Notes: generated from the sequence alone by a model not told the origin. A stretch of DNA of 64,000 bases from Mytilinidion resinicola (GCF_010093595.1 NW_022985453.1:786788-850787); one strand, 5' to 3'. Counted from the first letter of the stretch, positions 23,741-34,694 are shown. Program-made: numbers and translations.

Positions 23741-25663
23741 ATGGAGAAGAAATCACGTTACAATCTCTTGGTTAGCTCGTCTCTATACTCAACTGCTCCA
23801 AGACTCTTTATTAACACGCCCAGATCGTTCTCGCTGCATGCGTCGGCAGCTTCTTATACGGCAATGCCATCTCCATCTTCGCGACGACTCTCGGAAAGCC
23901 GCAGTTCTTCACCTACATGGGCCTGGACGTGGTTGGCCCCGGTGCTGATTTCGCAAACTCAATGACTGCCGTCTGGAACTGCATGCTCTACGTCGGAGCT
24001 GTAATAGGAGGAATCTCGTACTCCTTCGTATCGGACCGTTTTGGCAGGAAGACCCCGATGGTCGTCGGCTGCGTCTTCGCCTTCATTGGCAGCGCGCTGC
24101 AGGCGGGTTGCGTGAACATAGCAATGTGCGCAGTTTCTCGCGTCATAGATGGCGTAGGTATCGGGATGCTGCTACCCGCGATCCCCCTTTACCAAGCTGA
24201 AGTGGCACCACCGCACTCCAGAGGCCTTTTAGTGGGTTTACATGGTCAGCACACTCTATCTTTCGCAGTATGTCAGGGTGTACCGGACTAACTGGATCGC
24301 ATCAGGTTCTGCACTAGGTTTCGGAAACATGTTCGCACAGTGGATGGGCTGCGCGTTCTTCTACGCCGGCGGCCAGGTGGCGTGGCGTGCTCCTCTGGCT
24401 ATACAATGCTTGTGGCCGGCGATCTTATTCGGATTAACGCTCGTTATGCCCGAAAGTCCTAGGTGGCGTAAGTACATCATTGGATGCAAGCAGCAGTAGC
24501 TCACAAGCTGACTTTCATCTACTAGTCTACGCCCACGGACACGAAGAGCGGGCATTGAAAACTCTAATCAAACTTCATAAGGACAAGAACGATGATTCTG
24601 ATACCTTTGCCCGTCACGAATTCTCCATCATCAAGGCTCAAACAGACTTGGATATGGAGAAGGGCATGATGACTACTTGGCAGGCATTGAAAATATCTTC
24701 AGTCCGCAAGAGATTCATAATCGGCTTCCTCGCGATGATGGGAACGCAGTGCAGTGGGTTGCTTGTGCTCTTGAGTACGTCCACTGCGTTTTTAGAATCG
24801 TATCCGCGACCTGGGCTTTGAAGCTAACCTTTTATAGCATATTCTCCAACGATCTACGAAGGCCTCGGATTCTCCCCCTTCATGACCAACGTCATGGCAG
24901 CTATCTGGTCGACTTTTAACGGCCTCGGAAACCTTGGTGGAGCGGTCATCGCAGATAGGGTGGGACGAAGGCGTCAGCTGAGTAAGTTTCCTCTCTGTCT
25001 TCAAATTCACATCAAGACGTCGAACGCTAATCCTAGCATTGCAGTAAGCGGCTACGCCGGTGTGCTTGTTTGCCTGATCGGCGCGACGGTGCTCACCAAA
25101 CTCTACGCGGGCACTGCATCCGCAGGGAGCAAAGCGGCAGTATTCTTCATCTTCGGAATCATCGTCTTGTAAGTGAGGCATAGAACGATTTCAAGCCTTC
25201 CGCTGACGTTTCAATTACAGATATACCTTGGGTATTGAGGCCGCGTCCTTCGTATACGCGTCCGAAATCTTCCCCACCCAGCTGCGTGCGCAGGGAGTGG
25301 CTTTCTCGATGCAAGGGCTATTCCTGAGCTCTATTCTTTGGACTGCTGTGGCGGCCCCTGCTTTCAAGAACATTGGATGGCGATTCTACTGCGTCTTTAT
25401 AGCTACGGACGTTATGATGATCTTGACCGTCTACTTCTTGTTCCCTGAGGTAAGTTCTGCGAAGCGTTCGATCTTGATCTGAGAGCTAACGACGTCGGTA
25501 GACGAAGGGCTATACGTTAGAACAGTTGAGCGCGGTCTTTGGCGACGAAGTTGTAGGAGACGACGTCGACGAGCAGCCCGCAGAGAAAGGCACGGAGACG
25601 ATCGAAGCTGGAGAGAAGGGAGATTTATCGCATATTGAGTACGACGGTACTAAATCTTTGTGA
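23741..25663 (+). CDS. MFS transporter, sugar-porter-like family
   Basis: Plasma-membrane transporter with twelve predicted helices. Eight exons (23741-23770, 23824-24244, 24306-24467, 24526-24774, 24838-24981, 25045-25168, 25221-25449, 25502-25663) give 506 residues. Sugar-porter signatures are seen in order: DRFGRKTP after helix 2, RVIDGVGIGMLLPAIPLYQAEVAP, PESPRW, ADRVGRRRQL after helix 8, and PETKGYTLEQ after helix 12. The first exon codes only ten residues and the last a charged cytoplasmic tail. This family carries sugars but also acids, quinate and other small compounds, so the substrate cannot be read from sequence. Its place in the block suggests uptake of the cluster substrate. Confidence 0.92.
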
Positions 25664-26203
25664 TTACTACTGCGAGCGAAAGGTTACAGGCGGGGAGTAT
25701 CTCAGCCTGATTAGATACTTTTGGAAGCTCGGTGGGTATTTTGTGATTACTGTTCTAGACGACTGTGGCGATTGCTCGCAGTATTTCGCTGCTCTCCGAT
25801 AATTATGGACTTAACTGCACAGTACAACTCATGTACCTTCGTAGAGTCGCTTTTATATTCTCAGTAAAAGTGCAGGAATCAAGGAGCTTGTATTCATTCA
25901 ATAAGACCTAGATGTATCACGTGTGTCAATTTGTTCAAAGATGCTGGATAAGTTGGCTGAGAATGTGACCCAACCTGCTGGATCTTGGGACGATCGTAGA
26001 ATTAGTCCGATAATTCTAGGTCATCGGAGAGCGCCTAAAGTTTCCGCCCGGTAGTACCAGCCATCTTTACGTCAAGCACATGACTTTGCAAGTGATTCAC
26101 ATATGACCTTTACATTGCCCCTTGAAAATATTTCTTGGGGCTAAACGCGCTCTCCTAATCTTGAACTGATGCCACTGGCCATACCGTCCCACCAGTCATG
26201 AAT
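25664..26203. other. Convergent 3' flanks, MFS / monooxygenase 1
   Basis: 540 bp between two genes that end towards each other. No gene seen. Confidence 0.5.
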
Positions 26204-28119
26204 CTATATCACCTTGAACGCCGATCCACTCTTGCTACCGCTCTTCGTCAAGATTTGCCTCTGCTTCTTCTTACTCAAATACTCCGAGTCATCCTTTTCA
26301 CGGATATAATAAGCCCAGTCGCTAGTCAAGTCTGTTTCTGTCTGACTGAACCCGTTCCCAAGGTAGTTGAACCGATTGCCCTTGTAGACGACGTCGTAGT
26401 CATCCGCGCGAGGCTGGGCCAAGGTCTCAAGATAGTGCAACGTGCTGCCTGGCCACAGGGCCGACACCCGGCCGGTAACACTGTTGCCTTTATACCAGGA
26501 GCTGCAGTTCTCAGTCCAGACTGTCGACTGCATGAAGCGGTCTGAATGAGCGACGAAGTCTTCGACGGCCTCCCACTTGGGCGTAAATGACCGGATGTTC
26601 TCGGTCTGCCAACGGTCGCACCATTTGAGGATATAGTCGGCTTGCGCTTCTGCACAACACGTTAGTTGCAATGCTAACTTGGCGGGTAGGAAAGTTGCTT
26701 ACCGATAGCTGCCATAATAGGACCATTGCCAATGGGACAATTTGGGCCAAGCATGACAAAGTAATTCGGCATGTCCGGAGCTCCGACGCCCATATACCCC
26801 TTCGATTCTTTCTGCCAGATATCCTGCAAGTTCTTCCCGTCTCGTCCAAGGAGCGGAAAGCGGGGGCGGAACGACACATCGAAGCCCGTTGCACAGACGA
26901 GTACGTCGAAATTGTATTCGTTGCCGTTTGCGCACTTGCACCCAGTTGGCGTAAACTCGGTCACGGAACTTATCACCAGATTGACTTTGTCCTTCTTGAT
27001 GGACTCGAGATACTTAATGCCGGGGGTCAGCCTTCGGCAGCCAACGCTCCAATTAGGTATCAGCTTGCTTTCCAAATCGGGATCCTGGAGCTGAGCTTTC
27101 ATATGCTTCTCCATGGTGTCTCGGACCAACTTTTGCGTCTCCGAACCTTTGATAAATAGATTAAAGACGCCGGAGGTGCTCGTTTGGTATTTCTTGCGGT
27201 GTTCTAGGAGGAGGCCGGGCTTGTTGGCGAAATCGCTCAATTCTTGCTCAGTGTATTTATGCTGCTCAATACCGCGAAGCGGTGGGGCTACCCAAGTCGC
27301 GGTGCGGATGAAGTTGGTCAGACTCTTCACTCGTGGCAGAATCTCTGGGAGCAGTTGGATGCCCGAAGATCTAGATGCAGTTATCAGCGCATACACTGCT
27401 GTATAGTATAGCTAGACTTACCCATTTCCGATCAAGCCAACCGTTTTCCCATCGAGGTCGATAGATGGATCCCAAGCCGCACTGTGCAACTTCGGCCCTT
27501 TGAACAGATCTAGATTCTTGATGTCGGGCCACTTCCAATTATTCAAAATGCCGCCAGCGTTGACCAAAATGTGGCAGAAGTCCTCGTAGACAGAGCCAGA
27601 AGCGTGATCCTTGACTTGGACATGCCATTGATCCGTTTGCGGGTCCCAGCGCGCACCGACAACCTCATGCCGGGTTTTGATGTACTTGCGGAGGCCGTAC
27701 TTGTTGGCGAAGTCTCTGAAATAGCCAAAGATTTCTTCGCTCCCGGCATAGACGGATGACCAGTCCGGTTTCGGCTCGAATGAATATGTGTAGTTGTGGG
27801 CGGCCACGTCGCACGCGCATCTGATATAGGGATATCAAACGTCAGCCACCTAGTCTTTCTATAAGGACATGAATTATGCTACATACCCTGGATAGCGGTT
27901 TTCGTACCAAGTACCGGAAATGTCTAGATTCTTTTCATAGATGGACAGAGAGAAATTGTCGAAGGACCGCTGAAGCTTGTATGCAAATGCGAGACCGGAT
28001 GCGCCAGCACCAATGCAAATGACGCGCATTTGGCGCTCACTGTGGATGGGGACTTTAGGCAACTGGTCTGCCTCATCTCGGTGGGCAGAGACACCGTTCG
28101 TCACGGGCATAGTCGCCAT
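26204..28119 (-). CDS. Flavin-dependent monooxygenase 1, Baeyer-Villiger type
   Basis: FAD- and NADPH-dependent class B monooxygenase, which inserts oxygen next to a ketone to give an ester or lactone. Exons 28119-27887, 27820-27422, 27370-26703 and 26649-26204 give 581 residues. The FAD Rossmann motif is GAGASG (37-42), then SGTWYENRYPGCACD. The fingerprint region FKGPKLHSAAWD (184-195) matches the Baeyer-Villiger FxGxxxHxxxW pattern. The second, NADPH, motif is VGLIGNGSSGIQ, followed by the late flavin motif VCATGFDVSFRP. No membrane anchor is seen. It is divergent from a second, related gene at 28677 and convergent with the MFS gene. It is complete and apparently functional. The substrate is unknown. 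Confidence 0.93.
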
Positions 28120-28676
28120 GATGATCTGGACGGGGGCACTCTATCGCAACGGTACTGTCGTATTGAGACGAAAGAGTTCAGTCGTCCTCTTGAAGCCTGT
28201 TGTGCGTGGCCCTCTGACCCGAAATTGTTGCCATCATTGCCGTATAAAGCATTCGGTTGAAAGATAACCGGAACAGATCTTCCTCCGCCGCTCTATCTCG
28301 TGATCCCAACCCCATGGGGTGAGAGACACGCCAACGGTCTCCCCGTGAAGGTGCATGTCGTCGGGGTAAGCCGATCACTGTGGGGAAACCAGCGGCTGTG
28401 GGGACCGGGCTCCTCGCACGCACCGATCTGCGCCCCTCGGTCTATGCCGCGAACACATCGAGTCGCTCGGATATCTCCCCGGTTCGCTGGCAATCAACAG
28501 GCGGATAGGACTTTGTCGGCCGACATCACGTGAGTACAGGGGGAGCTCCCGTCTCCACCTGTGGTCGTCGAGAGGCACCGGCACGAGACAGCAAGTAGCA
28601 GTCGAAATGGCGGTTCTAAAGACCACAGACACCCGCGGTGCAAACCGGTGCAGTCTAGTACTTTCCCAGCGACACC
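28120..28676. promoter_or_regulatory. Divergent promoter region of the two flavin monooxygenases
   Basis: 557 bp. It contains the palindrome CCCCATGGGG (28310-28319), CGGTCTCCCCG (28335-28345), and two GTGGGGA sites on the plus strand at 28380-28386 and 28399-28405. The 19-bp spacing is of the kind preferred for paired CreA sites. CGG/CCG triplets, possible Zn2Cys6 half-sites, are frequent but their pairing is not resolved. Confidence 0.5.
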
Positions 28677-30960
28677 ATGGTCATTTCAGCAACCCAAGCG
28701 CTCATTGACGAGATCAAGGCGCAAGCAAAGGCCATTCCGACCACTGATGCGCGCGGATACTCCATCGAGGACAAACTCCTAGGCTCGCGGCGACCAATCA
28801 AAGTGGTCTGCATTGGCTTTGGAGCTTCGGCCATCAACATCGCTCATAAGCTCAGCCCACGCATCAAAGAAGGCAATGTCAGCTTGCAGTGCTATGAGAA
28901 GAACCCGGAGATTGGAGGCACTTGGTACGAGAACACGTATCCGGGCTGCGCTTGCGACATTGTGAGCTCAATTCCCGCTCTTTTGAGGGTCTGATGTGTA
29001 ACATGCTGATGTTTCCCGAAGCCTGCAGTAAATTATACATACTCGTGGCATATAAAGCCGGACTGGACGACATAGTGAGTGCTTAGTCATGTCCCGATAT
29101 CAAAACGACGCAAGAACTAACCTCGAGGTAGCTATGCGAAATCGCAGGAGATATTAGCTTACTTCAAAGATGTTGTCGCGAAACACTCGCTGGGTGAGTT
29201 TTGCAAGCTCAATCACCGAGTTGTTGGCGCTTGGTGGAATGAGGATCTCGGCGAGTGGAAGATCAAGGTTCAAAGAGGCGATAATGTCGACGATACTTTC
29301 GAAGACACGGCCAACATCTTGATCAACGCAACTGGAGTCCTCAAGTATGTGCCTCCATGGAATTCACGAAGCCATTGGGACATGCGCTAACCACATCTAT
29401 TAGCCACTGGAAATGGCCAGCCGTCCCGGGCGTAGAGAAGTTCAAAACGCGACTTCATACTGCTGCATGGGATAGTTCGGTTGACCTGACGAATAAAACC
29501 GTGGGTGTAATAGGCAATGGTAGCAGCGCCGTTCAAGTGATACCAGCCATTTTCCCCAGTAAGCCCGCAGGCCTTGCATCACTATTTGCAGATATCTGAT
29601 AACAGTAATACAGAGGTCAAGAAAATGAAGTGCTTCATACGATCTTCATCATGGGTAACGTCGGGGTTTGCTTCGAAATTCGCCGGAGAACACGGTGAAA
29701 ACATAACTTGTAAGAACTCCGCTCGAGAAGCTTGTTGCGGATGACACTCACAAGTTTTAAGACACAGAAGAGCAAAAGAAACATTTTGCGGAGCACCCTA
29801 AGGAATATCTAGAGTACAGAAAGGCTGTCGAGCGCGAAGTCAATGCAAACTTTGCTATGGTAAGTGTCCGACTTCATCGCTAGAGTGTCTCGCACTAACA
29901 GGAGAGTAGATGATCAAAGGAACGCCGCAGCAGATAGAGGCTCTGGAGGTTCGCACTTTTCAATCACTGCTTTTGAACCAGGGTTGCTGACCATTCTTCA
30001 GTTTGCTAGATTGGAAATGTCACGTAAATTAAACGAAAAGGAACATCTGATCGACAAGATGGTCCCGAAAGAGTTCGCAGTCGGTTGCAGGGTGAGTTAT
30101 CTGGTCAACTTTTGTCAAGGAAATATACCAATCCCAACCTAGCGCCCAACCCCTGGAAATGGGTATCTAGAGTGCATCGCCGATGAAGAGAAATGTGACG
30201 TAAGCTTTTCGAGCATCACGGAAATCACAGAAAAAGGCATTATCACAGCAGACGGCGTGGAACATGATATAGACGTGCTAGTCTGCGCCACCGGATTTGA
30301 CGTGTCTTTCCGACCAAGATACCCCATAGTAGGCCAGGGCGGACTGGACATGCGGGATGCCTTTGCCGAGCACGCGCAAACGTATCTGAGCATGACGACA
30401 CCCAACTTTCCAAATTACTTTAGTATGTTCTTCTCTATCCTAGGCTTTTATTGGAAACGTCATTGAACTCACCCTTCTAGTGATGCTTGGCCCCTTCGGA
30501 CCTTACGGCCACGGCTCTGTCATTTCGTCGGTCGAGGTCATAACGCGCCATATCGAGAAGATCATCACCAAGATGCAGCTGGAGGACGTCAAGTCTTTTG
30601 CGCCCAAACAAGCAGCAGTCGACGACTTCAAGCAACACCGCGAACTTTACCTGAAGCGGACAGCGTGGGATTCGCCGTGCAGATCGTGGTTCAAGGGTGG
30701 AAAGGCTGATGGGCCTATAATGATGTGGCCGGGGAGTCGTTTGCACTTCTTTGATGCACTGGAGAACCCGCGGTGGGAGGTAAGTCTTAATTCTCTGCGA
30801 AACTGACCTCATGTGTGAAGAATGCGGCTGATGCGCGATACAGGACTATGATTGGTCGTACCGAACGATGAATAGATTCGGCTTCTGGGGGAACGGGTTC
30901 AGTACTATGGATGCTGGGGAGGATGATAGAGATAGCACGTGGTATATTGACGAGGTATAA
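28677..30960 (+). CDS. Flavin-dependent monooxygenase 2, Baeyer-Villiger-like with altered fingerprint
   Basis: Eleven exons (28677-28961, 29022-29074, 29132-29344, 29404-29558, 29614-29709, 29762-29859, 29910-29948, 30002-30091, 30143-30422, 30481-30779, 30844-30960) give 574 residues with no internal stop. It has the architecture of its neighbour: GTWYENTYPGCACD, VGVIGNGSSAVQ, VCATGFDVSFRPRYP, and MMLGPFGPYGHGS. It differs at two hallmark places. The first Rossmann motif is GFGASA (47-52), with the last Gly replaced by Ala. The fingerprint reads KFKTRLHTAAWD instead of FxGxxxHxxxW. It also has eleven exons against four. It may be a Baeyer-Villiger enzyme of changed substrate range or act on heteroatoms. 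Transcription starts away from monooxygenase 1. Confidence 0.9.
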
Positions 30961-31084
30961 GAATAGAGGGCGTAGATTAGAGACACTAATCGATTGTTTT
31001 GATCCATCAGAACATTAAGTGAGTCGTTTCGTCATTAATCAAGTTAGATCCATGCAAAGAGCGTCTGATTTAGACATTAGTTAA

Positions 31085-31656
31085 GGATAAGCCTACTCAT
31101 CACCCCCCTTTTTGCTACGTATCACCCCCATTTTGCTGCATATCACCCCCCCTAGATTTAGCCTAGCTCAGGCTCGTAATAACTTTGGTCCACCAATTAG
31201 GCCGTCCTTTAGGCGATAATATTGTTTAATAACGGGTTTTAATTCACCAATACAGCACCGGATCTCTCCGCCAGATAAGCCGACCCTAACAGTAACCAAG
31301 GGCTCGATTTCCTTAGTCCCCAACAGTCAACCAGCCCTTAAGGATGGCCCTCTGTCTACTCCTAAGGAGGAGGCTGTTCGTAGTAAATGAGCCGGTGCAG
31401 CATGAGGATATTCGGGTGTGAAACCTTGGTATAATGGTGTATACGGCGTTCCTTTCAATCAGCAATTAAGAGGTGGCTATCTAGGCGCTCTCCTCTTCTA
31501 GGAGTCATGTAATTCTTTGCATAGGCTGCAAGCAAGTGAGCATAATTGGTGGACCAAAGTTATTACGAGCCGGAGCTAGGCTAAATCTAGGGGGGTAATA
31601 TGCAGCAAAATGGGGGTGATACGTAGCAAAAAGGGGGGTGATGAGTAGGCTTATCC
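31085..31656. mobile_element. MITE-like element with 115-bp terminal inverted repeats
   Basis: The left arm (31085-31199) and right arm (31543-31656) are inverted copies differing at only about three positions. They enclose about 343 bp without coding potential, 572 bp in total. Each arm holds three C-rich blocks of the form ATCACCCCC separated by TTTTTGCTACG-like spacers, an architecture similar to the C-rich blocks at the MULE end near 6300-6385. No clear target-site duplication was found. The element begins 124 bp after the stop of monooxygenase 2. Confidence 0.88.
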
Positions 31657-32016
31657 ATGGAGAACCGTCCTAGCTATGAGTCCTACTAAACATACTAGTT
31701 GTAGTAGGAGAGAGCAAGGAATAGCATTAGACCCCTGCTAAACCGCATGTGGAATACAGTCCAGTCTTGGCAGCATGCACGCCCCTCTACGTAGGCCCGA
31801 CCTAGCATCCCATTTCCTTTCTCCTCATCATTTTCCTTCCATTCCTACCCTTGTATCTCCACACGCGTCAGCTTCTGCCGTTTACATATATACCTGCCAT
31901 AGCCGCTGAATATCTCTAGGATCTTGCCCTATTGGAGGCATTAATCATTTCTTGGAGGAAGCCATGGCCCAGGTCTCGGACATACATCTCAGTTACCCTC
32001 GCCAGAGCCTGTGAAA
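31657..32016. promoter_or_regulatory. Spacer upstream of the regulator-like gene
   Basis: 360 bp; presumably a promoter. No gene seen. Confidence 0.35.
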
Positions 32017-33519
32017 ATGTCCACTATGAGGCCATCCGACAATACAATATCCTTTATCGTTTCCACTCCGGCGAGGCAGTCTGTCGAAGAGAAGCGGAAG
32101 CTTATCCGTAGCCATGTCATGCGTGGCAAGAACCGCAAGATGCTGCCGACAAGACCCCCGTCATGGATTGATGCCAATAAAGCAAATGATAGAAAGCATC
32201 CAAAGCAGGGACTTGATCTCTGTGTTCCGGCCAACGTTGGTGGTCAGTTCTCGTTTACAGCTTTCTCGGCGGAGATAAGCCCAGATATGCTCGAAGCCAT
32301 TTGGGAACGTAAGCTAATACCCCAGTTCTGGACAGCTATCATGGCTAACTCCCTAGAAGTAAAACGGTTAATGTTCCCTATTGAGTTTGGCCTGGATTCC
32401 TATCGTTCTGAGTCATCGTGGCTGGAGCCTATATGCGGCGACGCGGCTTGTCTCCACTTCACCGTCTTTATAGCGAAAGAATATTTAAACGTACACCTTA
32501 GGCAGAAGGAAAGTAGTAAGACGACTTTGGTTCATCTGGTCAAAACCCTGGCGATCCTCCAACAGCGTTTGGCTAGCGGCGACAATGAGCTGTCGACCTC
32601 TGACTACACCATCCTAGTTGTTGTCGGCCTCACCTTGGCAGCAACTGGCCTTAGGGATCTTGAGACTGCCGTGAAACATCTCAAAGGCCTACACAAGATG
32701 GTCATACTGAGAGGCGGCATATCGGCGTTCCAGTGGAATAGAAGTTTACAAACCAAGATTTTCCGGCAAGTTAACCATATTCCATTGCCTTAAATGAGCA
32801 CCAGCACTAATCCTGGATAGTGCGGATCTTGGAGTAGCCCTCAGTACGGGACGTAAACCACTTTTTTTCTCTGACGGCGTCTCATGGGACTCTTACATTG
32901 CCTCGCAAGGGAAAATACCTGCCTTACGGGCCCAAGATTCAGATTCAGATCCCCAGATACCCGCCTCCGGTCTCGGAATCTTTCTCGACAGTCTAGACAC
33001 GCGGCTCCGCTCCGTTTGGGATGACGTCTCCGAATTTGTACGCGCCGCCAACATCGCATCGCAGTGTAAACGCGGTATCGACAGTGATCTCTACCAGGAA
33101 GTCATGATCTCGATCCACTATCGTCTCGTCAACCTGTGCTTCGATAGACGCACTATAAATGAGATTACCCGACTCGCGTTAATGGCTTTTGCTAGCACAC
33201 TTTTTCTACAGTGGCGTGGCGTCAGAGTACGTTACGAATGTCTCGCTCAAAGTCTCAAAAGAGCCCTAACTCTGCTTGGACATAGTCCTGGAGTTATACC
33301 GCACAGCTAGCCGTTTGGCTCCATATCGTTGGTGCCATTTCTATCTTCAGCGAGCATGAGCAAAGCTGCTTTCAGCCTGCTCTGGCCGATCTACTCTGGG
33401 ATATGGGCTTGAAATCGTGGCATGAAGTTCGAGTTTCGCTGAAGTCTGTTCTTTGGGCGGACGTGCTACATGACCCCCCAGCGAAGAGGGTAGTCGAAGC
33501 TACGCTGGGCGCGCCCTGA
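32017..33519 (+). pseudogene. Fungal-transcription-factor-like protein lacking a zinc finger; frameshifted
   Basis: Exon 1 (32017-32765) and exon 2 (from 32821) are joined by a GC-AG intron with a CTAAT branch site. The N-terminal part has KRKLIRSHVMRGKNRK, a block found in a large Pezizomycotina family of C6-regulator-like proteins without the Zn2Cys6 cluster. The reading frame stops at TAG 33308-33310, just after SPGVIPHS, giving 412 residues. The family sequence LAVWLHIVGAISIF continues at once in another frame and runs open to TGA at 33517-33519. A one-base deletion near 33305-33308 explains this, and no intron of workable size does. It may be a recent pseudogene, a truncated but expressed protein, or a sequencing error. 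It lies outside the likely cluster edge, beyond the MITE. Confidence 0.65.
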
Positions 33520-33971
33520 CTTCTTGTCGTAGACTGCACGTGCGAGAATTAGTTGAGAAATGGACCAACCAGCGACCTAAGATCATACACAACCATTTAC
33601 GGAGGAACACCTTGATTCCAGAGGCTCATTTAGGACATAAAGTAACTAATGCTTGGAACTGAAGGCGATATCAAGCTCTCTCTAGCAGACAGCACATGCA
33701 ACACTTGGGAAACCTCCGACACGCTTCTTATGAGCGCAACTGATTGTACTACGAGGCCTGATTTAAAGGGCCACGGCTTCGGCATACTGAAAGAGAGTGA
33801 GAATCGCACGGACTGGCTCCCTTTCACACTTCTCAATAAAGTCAAAGACATCCAAATTCCAAGGTTTGATTTAGGACGTCTGGATTTCCACACACGACAA
33901 AAGAGCCAGAATTGGCCTCTACACCGTCGTAAGCCTCGAAAGTCCGCAACTCCCAACACCCTCCCACCCCT
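33520..33971. other. Spacer without supported gene
   Basis: An open frame on the plus strand from 33649 runs through this spacer into the antisense of the GST gene, but it has no recognisable motif and is probably chance. Confidence 0.4.
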
Positions 33972-34694
33972 TCACCCCCCTTTCACAGCTGGCCCCCTCT
34001 TCTCACAAAACTGCGGCGGTCCTCCAAACCCCTTCCGAACCTCCTCAACATCCAGCAGTCTCGTATACCACCCCACGGTCTCCGGAAACTCCGCCCTCGC
34101 ACTCCCATCCAACAAAAACTTAAACGGCCAAAACAATCCCGCCGCCACACTCAGATCCGCCAAACTCGGCCCCTCCCCCCCAACCAACCACTCCGCCCCC
34201 CTCCCCTCATTCCGCTTCAAATGCCCCTCCACCGGTCTCACCGCCCGCAAATACGCCGCCTCCCCCGCCGCCACCACCCCCTCATCATACGCCACCGTCC
34301 CCATCATCGGCCCCAGCACGGCGCCCATACCCGGGAAGATCTCGCTGTCGGCCAAGCTCATCCACATCTGCACCAGCGCGCGCTCTTCGGACGTGCGGCC
34401 TAGCAGCTGCAGCCGCTTGGGCCCGCTGTCGGCGAGGTAGTGCGCGATGGCGCTGGCCTCGGCGACACAGAAGCCGGTGGCGGTCTCGAGCGCGGGGATC
34501 TTGCCCATGGGGAACTTGGCGAAGAAGGCGGGGGTGCGGTTGGTGGTGCCGTAGGCGAAGTCGGGGGGAACGGTGATGGGGAGGGCGTTGAGGGCCGCGG
34601 CGGCGAGGGCTTTGGTGGCATGCGCGTGCAGCAAGGAGGGGGTTGTGTAGAGGGTTGCGAAGGGGGTTGGTGGGGAAGGTGGGGAGTCGGACAT
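33972..34694 (-). CDS. Glutathione S-transferase, eEF1B-gamma-like type
   Basis: Single-exon gene of 240 residues. The N-terminal thioredoxin-like domain (about 10-90) has NRTPAFFAKFPMGKIPALE and then EASAIAHYLAD, matching the glutathione-binding region of the elongation-factor-1-gamma-like GST group. The helical C-terminal domain (about 100-225) contains EWLVGGEGPSLADLSVAAGL, the conserved N-capping/hydrophobic-staple region, and GWYTRLLDVEEVRKGFG. It ends without the eEF1G domain, so it is a free GST rather than the translation factor. Roles in detoxification or redox metabolism are typical of the family. The specific substrate is unknown. The coding sequence is very GC-rich, which creates long antisense frames that are not genes. 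Confidence 0.9.
   Translation of the reverse strand: MSDSPPSPPTPFATLYTTPSLLHAHATKALAAAALNALPITVPPDFAYGTTNRTPAFFAKFPMGKIPALETATGFCVAEASAIAHYLADSGPKRLQLLGRTSEERALVQMWMSLADSEIFPGMGAVLGPMMGTVAYDEGVVAAGEAAYLRAVRPVEGHLKRNEGRGAEWLVGGEGPSLADLSVAAGLFWPFKFLLDGSARAEFPETVGWYTRLLDVEEVRKGFGGPPQFCEKRGPAVKGG

Noticed and set aside
6856..30960. Classical secondary-metabolite biosynthetic gene cluster
   Set aside because: No backbone enzyme (PKS, NRPS, terpene synthase, DMATS) is present, and the enzyme set fits degradation better. A role in modifying a metabolite made elsewhere is not excluded.
33649..34440. 264-codon open frame on the plus strand
   Set aside because: Its second half is the antisense of the GST gene, whose strand bias in GC-rich codons opens this frame, and it has no motif.
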